A DNA stretch of 21,760 nt from DASZMX01 sp035551475 (lineage in GTDB: Bacteria > Verrucomicrobiota > Verrucomicrobiia > Limisphaerales > Palsa-1400). The notes under the pieces were generated by a model. It did not search any database. It had not been told where the DNA came from and saw nothing but the letters and a program-made list of their open reading frames with translations. Below are positions 16,510 to 21,760 of this stretch, one piece after another; position 1 is the first letter of the stretch; each line of letters opens with the position of its first letter. Made by a program: the position numbers and the translations under genes. Location of the stretch: positions 1 to 21,760 of the forward strand of contig DASZMX010000146.1 in the NCBI GenBank assembly GCA_035551475.1, read 5' to 3'.

Positions 16510-17421
16510 ATGAAAATGAAAAAACTCAGCCGCCGCCAGTTTCTCCAGCAATCCCTGACCGCAGCCGGCGCGGTGGCCGCCGGAACGGGCGCCCTGCTCT
16601 CCGCCCGGGCGGCGACGGTTGTCAAACGCACAGCGACCGACCAGGTGACGCTCGGCAAGACCGGCCTCAAGTTGAGCCGCCTGGGCATGGGCACCGGCAG
16701 CTCCAACGGCCAGGTGCAATTGGATCTGGGCCGCGAGGGGTTTAACAGCCTGGTCAAGTACGCCTATGACCAGGGCATCACCTATTTTGACTGCGCGCAA
16801 ACCTATAAAACCTTCGAGTGGATCGGCGGCGCGATCAAGGATTTGCCGCGCGAAAAACTTTTCCTCCAGTCCAAGGTCCCGGGCAAGCCGGAGAAAATCC
16901 TGGAGGCCATCGATCACCATCGCAAGGTGTTCAACACGGATTATATCGACAGCCTGCTGGTGCATTGCATGATCGCGCATGATTGGACCGAGCAGTGGAA
17001 GGGCATCATGGATGGGTTCAATGAGGCCAAGGAAAAAGGCTGGATTCGCGCCAAAGGCGTCTCCTGCCACAGCCTGCCGGCATTGCGCCAGGCCACCGTC
17101 ACGCCATGGACGGAAGTTCATTTGGTCCGCGTCAATCCCCAGGGACACCGGATCGATGGCGAAGAGGAGTCGATTTGGAACGACACCATACACGACGTCA
17201 ACCCCGTGGTGGCGCAAATCAAAAAGATGAAGGCGGACGGCCGCGGCATCATCGGCATGAAGATCATCGGCAACGGCGAATTTGTGAAACCCGAAGACCG
17301 CGAAAAATCAGTGCGCTTCGCCATGTCGCGCCCAGAAATTGACGCGGTGGTGATCGGGGTGAAGAGCCGCGCGGAAATCGACGAAGCCATCGAGCGCATC
17401 AATCGCGCGCTGGCGGCTTAA
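16510..17421 (+). CDS. Tat-exported aldo/keto reductase
   Basis: The 303-residue protein begins with a twin-arginine signal (KKLSRRQFLQQSL, then an Ala/Gly-rich hydrophobic stretch ending ARA at about 34). The mature part is an aldo/keto reductase TIM barrel. The catalytic tetrad is intact: D94 and Y99 (TYFDCAQTY), K122 (LQSKVPG) and H152 (LLVHCM). The C-terminal segment VVIGVKSRAEIDE matches the family's nucleotide-binding end. Enzymes of this family reduce carbonyls with NAD(P)H. The Tat pathway exports folded proteins, so it may leave the cytoplasm with its cofactor bound. The ATG at 16510 follows a run of T with no Shine-Dalgarno but places the twin-arginine motif correctly. It is divergent from the sodium symporter gene and ends 7 bases from the convergent mglB-like gene. 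Its substrate is unknown. Confidence 0.92.
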   Translation: MKMKKLSRRQFLQQSLTAAGAVAAGTGALLSARAATVVKRTATDQVTLGKTGLKLSRLGMGTGSSNGQVQLDLGREGFNSLVKYAYDQGITYFDCAQTYKTFEWIGGAIKDLPREKLFLQSKVPGKPEKILEAIDHHRKVFNTDYIDSLLVHCMIAHDWTEQWKGIMDGFNEAKEKGWIRAKGVSCHSLPALRQATVTPWTEVHLVRVNPQGHRIDGEEESIWNDTIHDVNPVVAQIKKMKADGRGIIGMKIIGNGEFVKPEDREKSVRFAMSRPEIDAVVIGVKSRAEIDEAIERINRALAA

Positions 17422-17428
17422 GGGTGGT

Positions 17429-17908
17429 TCAGGTTCCCTTGCGAAAGACGTCGGCGGCGTCGAGGACGTTCATCGACACCAAGTCCACGGTCTGGCCCGG
17501 GTCGCGCTGCTGGGCTTTCTGCAATTGGGTGGCAATGAGATCAGCCGCGCTGTCCCCATAATACTTGATCGCGCCGACACTCAAGGCGGCGCGGAACAAA
17601 ACAATCAGGAGCAGATTGTCATCAATATTCCGGCACAGGATGCTGGTGTGATCCCCTTGCTGATAAATGGAGGAAAAATTAATTTCACCGCAACGCTCCG
17701 CAATGGCCTGCGTCGCGCAAAAGGAGCCGGCGGCGAGGGCGGCAATGGTGGTGGTGTCGTAGCGTTCGAGGTCGCCGCGCTGGCAAATGAGCGGCCCGCC
17801 TTTGTCAATAATAAGAGCTGCCGTGGCCTCGCTGCGCTCCAGCAAATCACCCAAGGCCCCGTCCAGGCATTGGATGTCTTCGTCAATGAGTTGAGGCAGG
17901 CCGGCCAT
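17429..17908 (-). CDS. mglB: MglB-type roadblock/LC7 protein
   Basis: This 159-residue protein matches the MglB family in length and pattern: an initial helix with DEDIQCLDGALGDLL, strand AALIIDKGGPLIC, the DTTTIAALAAGSFCATQAIAE helix, then NFSSIYQQGD, SILCRNIDDNLLLIVLF and SVGAIKYYG strands. In Myxococcus, MglB is the GTPase-activating partner that keeps MglA away from one cell pole, binding as a homodimer. Here the gene is 8 bases downstream of the mglA-like gene, so the order is A then B rather than the Myxococcus B then A. The tail beyond about 125 is variable, as in known MglB proteins. Confidence 0.88.
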   Translation of the reverse strand: MAGLPQLIDEDIQCLDGALGDLLERSEATAALIIDKGGPLICQRGDLERYDTTTIAALAAGSFCATQAIAERCGEINFSSIYQQGDHTSILCRNIDDNLLLIVLFRAALSVGAIKYYGDSAADLIATQLQKAQQRDPGQTVDLVSMNVLDAADVFRKGT

Positions 17909-17916
17909 AGGGTGGT

Positions 17917-18528
17917 TCAGGCGGTCTTGCGTCCGCTTTCGTTGATGAATTTGTTGAGCAGCAGGCGCGTGATCATATTGAGCGTCTCAAAAACTCCCTC
18001 GCACTTGGCGGCCGCGGAACCGAAGGAAGGCGCCTGCACTTCCCGATTGTTCAGCAGGAATTCCATGTATTCGACCGGGGCGACGTTCGGAAGATCGCGC
18101 TTGTTGTATTGCAGCACGTACGGGATTTGCGCGAGGTTCAGCTTTTGCGAGATGAGGTTCTCCTCGAGATTTTGAAAGCTCTCCACGTTCTCCGCCATTT
18201 TGTCGTATTGGGAATCCGCCACGAAGACGATGCCATCCACCCCGCGCAAGACGAGCTGGCGGGTGGTGTTGTAAATGACCTGGCCGGGAACCGTGTAAAG
18301 TTGAAATTTGGTTTTGAAGCCCTTGATCGCCATCGCTTCGATGGGCAGGAAATCGAAGAACAGCGTGCGATCCGAACTGGTGGCAAGCGAGACCAGCTTG
18401 CCTTTTTCTTTCACGTCTTTGACGTTGGCGTGGACTTGCTCCAGGTTGGTGGTCTTGCCGCCTTTGCCCGGGCCGTAATAGACGATTTTAACCTGAAGTT
18501 CTTTCGTGGCTTGATTGATGATCGCCAT
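17917..18528 (-). CDS. mglA: MglA-type small Ras-like GTPase
   Basis: This 203-residue GTPase is very similar in pattern to Myxococcus MglA. It has the N-terminal KIVYYGPGKGGKTTN with P-loop G19-T26, the switch region LATSSDRTLFFDFLP, TVPGQVIYNTTRQLVLRGVDGIVFVADS (threonine before PGQ where Ras has the conserved aspartate, a hallmark of MglA), and NKRDLPN for guanine recognition. In Myxococcus it switches between GTP and GDP forms to set cell polarity and drive gliding and pilus switching. Here it sits between a proline-rich roadblock protein gene (5 bases upstream) and the mglB-like gene (8 bases downstream), so the three are probably one operon. Any motility role is inferred from the family only. 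Confidence 0.95.
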   Translation of the reverse strand: MAIINQATKELQVKIVYYGPGKGGKTTNLEQVHANVKDVKEKGKLVSLATSSDRTLFFDFLPIEAMAIKGFKTKFQLYTVPGQVIYNTTRQLVLRGVDGIVFVADSQYDKMAENVESFQNLEENLISQKLNLAQIPYVLQYNKRDLPNVAPVEYMEFLLNNREVQAPSFGSAAAKCEGVFETLNMITRLLLNKFINESGRKTA

Positions 18529-18533
18529 AGGTA

Positions 18534-20255
18534 TTAAGGATTTCGTTTGGCCAATTCGGACGCGATGCGGAGCAACTGCGCTTCGGGCAGCGCTTCACCG
18601 GCCCGGCCGATGACGCCAAGATAAAGTTTGCCGGCCTTGAAGACCGCGCAGGGCGCATCCGCGGTGAACAGATGCAGGGCCGTCAGAGAACCCAGTTGCA
18701 TTTCTCCGGCATATTGGCCCATGCGGGCGAACATCTGCGGCAGGAAAGCGGCGACCGTTTCCGCTTTTTGCGGCGCGGGCGCCTGTCCCGCCACGAGCAG
18801 GCCGTCGCTCATCGTGATCAAGCTGCCGGCGACGCCCGGCAGGGCCGAAATCTTCTGCGTAATTTCCAGCGGCGACCAATCGCCTTTCAGCGGCTGGCCA
18901 AACAGCGCGCCCAAAGCGTCGGGTCGCGGAGCATGGGCTGGAGGCGGCGGGGCGGGCGCCGGCGCTTCTTCCACGGCGCTGGCGCCGAGGTCGATCTCCG
19001 ATTCGGGCACGGGCGAAGGCGCCTTGGCCGTCGGCGCCGTCAGCGCTGCGCCCGCTTTCAGCCCGGCAAATACATCGGGAATATTTTCGCCCACCTGCAC
19101 TTTTTTCTGCGGCGCGGCCGGACGCCGGGCGGCGAGGAAAAGCGGCGCCATTACCTTCAACGGCAAATCGACGGGCACCTCCGTGTTCGGCGAGGAGATG
19201 GAGCCGACCGGCGGATTCAGCAGTTGCCGAATATCGCCCCATGTGAAGCTCAAGCGGCCCGCCTTCATCCCCTGCTCCAGCCGGCTCAATGGAATGACCA
19301 CCATCGAGAGATCCCATTCCCCGCGCGCGATTTCCTGGCGCACCGGGTCGGGCCACGTTTCGCTGATGTCGGACAACGGCACCGAAACAACATCCGAGGG
19401 CGCGGCCGTTTTCTCGATCACTGGCGCCGTCGGCGCAGGAGGCGGCGGAGCCTTCGTCGTCATCGACGGCAATTTCGCGGGCGCCGGCGCCGCCGTGGGC
19501 GCCGCAGATTTTTGCGCGAAAGGCAATGGGCTCGGGCTCGTGGCCGACGCCGGTGGTTTGGGAGCAGAAATGGGCGGACGAACAGGCGCCACTGGTTTCG
19601 GCGGCGCGGGTGGAGGAGCAGCAGGCGCCGGTGGCGGCATCGGCGCCGCAGCCACTGGGGGCGCCGGGGGAGGCGGCACAGGGGCGGGCGCGGGTGGTTC
19701 GGCTGCAGGCGTCGCGGGAGCGGCCGCTGGCGCCGGGGCTGTGGCCACTTGCGCCTGCGATGTCCCTTTCGGGCCAAAGACGCCCGTGACTTCGTCGGGG
19801 ACTTCAACGCGCTTTTGCGGGCGGCGGGTCAAACGCGCCGGATTGATGCCAGCCAGAATCACCGGCAAAGGCAGTTCAATCATCGCGGCGTCATGGGTGC
19901 TATTATCCGCGAAGGTTCCCGGCGGCACGCCTTGGCGCAATTCGCCAAACGGAATGCGCACCCGCCCGGAAGGCAATTGATCCAAAGCCGTTTTGACCGG
20001 CAGCGAAAAGGTGGCTCCGGCAGCCTTGATCACAAGTGTTGTCAAGTTGCCCGGAAGTTTCGGGACCACTGCTGTCAATGGAATAGCCACAACCTCGGCC
20101 GCGGGGGCGGCGGGAGCGGCAGCCACGGGCGACGCGGGCGCCGGACGCGGCGGAGGGGGAACGTAAGCTGGAGGCGGAGGTGGTGGCGGAGCGGCGGGCT
20201 CCTCGTGCGCCGGTTTCTCCGGCTTGGAAAAGAGTTTTTTAAGGGCTCCAAACAT
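18534..20255 (-). CDS. Proline-rich protein with duplicated domain and C-terminal roadblock domain
   Basis: This 573-residue protein is not a recognised family as a whole. A short N-terminus (MFGALKKLFSKPEKP) leads into proline/alanine-rich linkers (about 20-50, 170-285 and 400-445) that separate two related folded units: A at about 56-160 and B at about 288-398. Both read (I/V)PL..., then a conserved (F/W)G(E/D)(L/I)RQ, a hydrophobic (L/P)LPL/VMAPLFLA or PLPVILAG helix, and R-P-x-K(R/K)V-V ... (V/I)P(D)xVFAG/VTGVF. The last 125 residues (about 446-573: VAGSLITMSDGLLVAGQ, ... LHLFTADAPCAVFKAGKLYLGVIGRAG) form a roadblock/LC7-type domain. The start is the ATG at 20255; an upstream ATG at 20300 adds only low-complexity sequence. 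First gene of the mglA operon, it is a plausible scaffold for it. The opposite strand also shows long open frames, which are low-complexity artefacts. Confidence 0.85.
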   Translation of the reverse strand: MFGALKKLFSKPEKPAHEEPAAPPPPPPPAYVPPPPRPAPASPVAAAPAAPAAEVVAIPLTAVVPKLPGNLTTLVIKAAGATFSLPVKTALDQLPSGRVRIPFGELRQGVPPGTFADNSTHDAAMIELPLPVILAGINPARLTRRPQKRVEVPDEVTGVFGPKGTSQAQVATAPAPAAAPATPAAEPPAPAPVPPPPAPPVAAAPMPPPAPAAPPPAPPKPVAPVRPPISAPKPPASATSPSPLPFAQKSAAPTAAPAPAKLPSMTTKAPPPPAPTAPVIEKTAAPSDVVSVPLSDISETWPDPVRQEIARGEWDLSMVVIPLSRLEQGMKAGRLSFTWGDIRQLLNPPVGSISSPNTEVPVDLPLKVMAPLFLAARRPAAPQKKVQVGENIPDVFAGLKAGAALTAPTAKAPSPVPESEIDLGASAVEEAPAPAPPPPAHAPRPDALGALFGQPLKGDWSPLEITQKISALPGVAGSLITMSDGLLVAGQAPAPQKAETVAAFLPQMFARMGQYAGEMQLGSLTALHLFTADAPCAVFKAGKLYLGVIGRAGEALPEAQLLRIASELAKRNP

Positions 20256-20358
20256 CGTCCGGGCGGATAGTGCCAGAGTCGCGGCGGCGGCGTCGAGCAT
20301 TTTACACGATGCAAGTCAGCTTGCTTCCGCAGCGGGAGGTTGTAATCTCTGCTCGGCA

Positions 20359-21432
20359 ATGGCCGGCGCCCAAAAAATCCTACTGTTGGACGATGATGAG
20401 CAAATGTTGGAATTGTACCAGCAATTGCTCCAGGATTTGCCAAGCCAGCCCGAGGTGCAGATTTGCAGTTCGGGGGCGCGCGCCATTTCCCTCCTGGACG
20501 CCGAGCCGTTCACGCTTTTGATCACCGACCTGCGCATGCCGAAAATGGATGGCTTGCAGGTGCTCTCCATTGTGCGGCGGAAGTTTCCGCATTTGCGCAT
20601 CATCGTCTTGACTGGGCTGGTGGATGAAGAATTTCGTTCGCGCGCCTATGCGCAAGGCGTGGAGCTTTTCTGGCAAAAGCCCAGCAACGGCGAGGAAATG
20701 CAGTTTTTCAAGGACTGCGTGGAATCCCTCCTGGACCGCGACAACCACCAGGAAAGCGGCTTTCGCGGCATGCAAAGCAAGAGCCTGGTGGACTTGCTGC
20801 AATTGGAATGCCTCTCCGCCGGCTCCTCCGCGCTGCGCATCACCCAAGGCAGCCTCGAAGGCCGCATTTGGGTGCAAAGCGGAGATATTGTTGACGCTGT
20901 CACCGGCGAGCTGAAGGGCGAGGCCGCCTTTCGCGAAATCCTTTCCTGGACCGGCGGCCACTTTGAAATCCTGCCTGCGGAAGCCAATCATCCCCGCACC
21001 ATTCACGGCTCCTACCAGGCGCTGCTGCTGGATTCCGCGCAAGCCTTGGACGAGGAAAAAGGCGCGCCCCAGCAAGCGGGCACCGAATTCCTGACTCGCA
21101 CCCTGCCTCTCGCGGCTCTGGGTCGTTTCGAGGGCGTGGAGTTTGTGCTGGCGATTCCCAACGACGAAAAAGCGACGGTCTCCTCGTGGGGAGGAGAAAA
21201 TGTGGACCAAATCGCGATCTGGGCGCGGGACGCCTGGCAGCGCATGCGCCAGGTCGGCGAGAAATTGCACGCCGGAAAACTGGCCCAAATGCAGGGCAGC
21301 GGCCTGCAACGCCACATCGGCCTGGCCGGCCACGAGGAAAAAGGTTTGTTGTGCGCGGGCTTTCGCCGCGTGACGACACCGCCCGTCGTGGAGCAAACAA
21401 TGAAGCAACTTTTTGCCAAATGGGCTTCCTGA
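20359..21432 (+). CDS. Receiver-PATAN(DUF4388)-roadblock-like regulator
   Basis: This 357-residue protein starts with a complete receiver domain (about 5-125) whose acidic pocket D11-D13, phospho-acceptor D57 (LITDLRMP) and K107 (FWQKPS) are present. Residues about 135-222 (KSLVDLLQLECLSAGSSALRIT, LEGRIWVQSGDIVDA, GEAAFREILSWTGGHFEI) match the DUF4388/PATAN domain found in many receiver proteins. The C-terminal part (about 255-350: GVEFVLAIPNDEKATVSSWGG, ... QRHIGLAGHEEKGLLCAGFR) has the strand-helix-strand pattern of a roadblock-like domain, which would tie it to the MglA module next door; this last call is inference. The start is the ATG at 20359, the only sensible in-frame start, 103 bases from the divergent proline-rich gene. 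No DNA-binding domain is present, so output is probably protein-protein. Confidence 0.88.
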   Translation: MAGAQKILLLDDDEQMLELYQQLLQDLPSQPEVQICSSGARAISLLDAEPFTLLITDLRMPKMDGLQVLSIVRRKFPHLRIIVLTGLVDEEFRSRAYAQGVELFWQKPSNGEEMQFFKDCVESLLDRDNHQESGFRGMQSKSLVDLLQLECLSAGSSALRITQGSLEGRIWVQSGDIVDAVTGELKGEAAFREILSWTGGHFEILPAEANHPRTIHGSYQALLLDSAQALDEEKGAPQQAGTEFLTRTLPLAALGRFEGVEFVLAIPNDEKATVSSWGGENVDQIAIWARDAWQRMRQVGEKLHAGKLAQMQGSGLQRHIGLAGHEEKGLLCAGFRRVTTPPVVEQTMKQLFAKWAS

Positions 21433-21722
21433 CGATTTTTCGCAAGTCGAATAAAGGCGAGCTCAAGAGCCTGCCCGCGGGCACGTTCACTATGGATTCG
21501 CGCGGGCGGGTCGTCAGCTCGACCATTCCGCAGTCGATGTCCGCGGGGCAAGTGCGGGAAATTGGCCAGCATATCCTGGCCATTTTCAACGGCGCCCGCA
21601 CGGCGCGCGTGCCCCTCTACGAATTAGTGGTGAATTACGGCGTCTTCAAAATCACTGCCCGCGAAATGCGCGGCGGCGCCATCGTGTTCCTCGCTCCCGC
21701 GGCGGCGTCTTCTGCGACTTGA
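21420..21722 (+). CDS. Small roadblock-like protein
   Basis: This 100-residue protein starts at the ATG at 21420, inside the end of the preceding gene (overlap of 13 bases, different frame), a coupling seen in tight operons. The sequence LPAGTFTMDSRGRVVSSTIPQSMS, a long helix (VREIGQHILAIFNGARTA), YGVFKITARE and GGAIVFLAP matches the strand-helix-strand-strand layout of roadblock/LC7 domains, though I rank this below the MglB-type gene. A roadblock protein here would be the fourth in the cluster. A longer in-frame start at 21186 would lie wholly in another gene's coding sequence and adds no family sequence. Confidence 0.75.
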   Translation: MGFLTIFRKSNKGELKSLPAGTFTMDSRGRVVSSTIPQSMSAGQVREIGQHILAIFNGARTARVPLYELVVNYGVFKITAREMRGGAIVFLAPAAASSAT

Positions 21723-21725
21723 GGT

Positions 21726-21760
21726 ATGCATAACAAAAAACTGGACCAACTGATCGTGCA
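21726..21760 (+). CDS. Start of next gene in the MglA/roadblock cluster, 3' partial
   Basis: An ATG at 21726, three bases after the previous stop, opens a frame MHNKKLDQLIV that continues to the window end without a stop. Position and spacing suit a continued operon. Eleven codons are too few to name a product. A GAGG lies directly upstream but is closer to the ATG than usual. Confidence 0.5.
   Translation, partial: MHNKKLDQLIV

Noticed and set aside
16300..17217. 305-codon frame on the - strand opposite the aldo/keto reductase
   Set aside because: The + strand encodes the intact reductase with all four catalytic residues; the antisense frame is a shadow typical of high-G+C DNA.
17429..18528. 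Reading mglA/mglB as galactose-transport genes of the same name
   Set aside because: The proteins are a Ras-like GTPase and a roadblock protein, not the ABC galactose components.
18628..20270. Two long open frames (450 and 532 codons) on the + strand opposite the proline-rich gene
   Set aside because: They are translations of the antisense of proline/alanine codons, giving Gly/Ala- or Arg-rich low-complexity sequence with no domain; the minus-strand frame has domain structure and fits the operon.

Overview
The window reads as chromosomal DNA of a free-living bacterium, most likely a Verrucomicrobiota member of the Pedosphaera/Limisphaera type. This is an inference. It rests on secreted proteins built from PKD, BspA-type leucine-rich, fibronectin-III and Ig-like modules with Verrucomicrobia-style C-termini, an MglA/roadblock signalling cluster, high G+C in most genes, and few recognisable Shine-Dalgarno sequences. 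I recognise nothing phage-like and no insertion sequence, CRISPR array, tRNA or rRNA. No gene-free stretch exceeds about 250 bases.

Layout. 1-3408 (+) is the 3' part of a giant modular surface protein, visibly less G+C-rich than its neighbours. 3487-4587 (+) is alanine dehydrogenase. 4612-7946 (+) is a signalling pair: a PAS histidine kinase ending in a pseudo-receiver, then a receiver/HD-GYP response regulator with altered metal-site residues. 7953-11213 (-) runs trxB, hisB, an ECF sigma factor, its membrane anti-sigma factor and a small secreted protein, with ATGA overlaps at trxB/hisB and sigma/anti-sigma. 11214-11463 is an intergenic region with a long-range base-paired structure that may be an RNA element. 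11464-12762 (+) and 12728-13342 (-) are convergent, overlapping secreted-protein genes. 13378-14106 (+) is a lone ABC ATPase. 14099-16284 (-) holds an SSS-family Na+/solute symporter and a 70-residue two-helix membrane protein. 16510-17421 (+) is a Tat-exported aldo/keto reductase.

17429-21760 is the most interesting block, a divergent MglA/roadblock signalling module. Leftward from 20255 run a 573-residue proline-rich protein with a duplicated unknown domain and a C-terminal roadblock domain, an MglA-type GTPase, and an MglB-type roadblock protein. Rightward from 20359 run a receiver-PATAN(DUF4388)-roadblock-like protein, a 100-residue roadblock-like protein overlapping it by 13 bases, and the start of another gene.

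How the genes may work together. The kinase and HD-GYP regulator look like a self-contained phospho-signalling pair that could act on cyclic di-GMP. The MglA cluster couples a phospho-receiver to a small GTPase with its likely MglB partner and up to three further roadblock proteins, so it may be a phosphorylation-responsive GTPase switch controlling cell polarity, surface motility or another spatially organised process. The sigma/anti-sigma pair probably controls its own operon, including the secreted protein. The symporter and the exported reductase are divergent neighbours and could both handle a sugar-like compound, though nothing in the sequence fixes the substrate.
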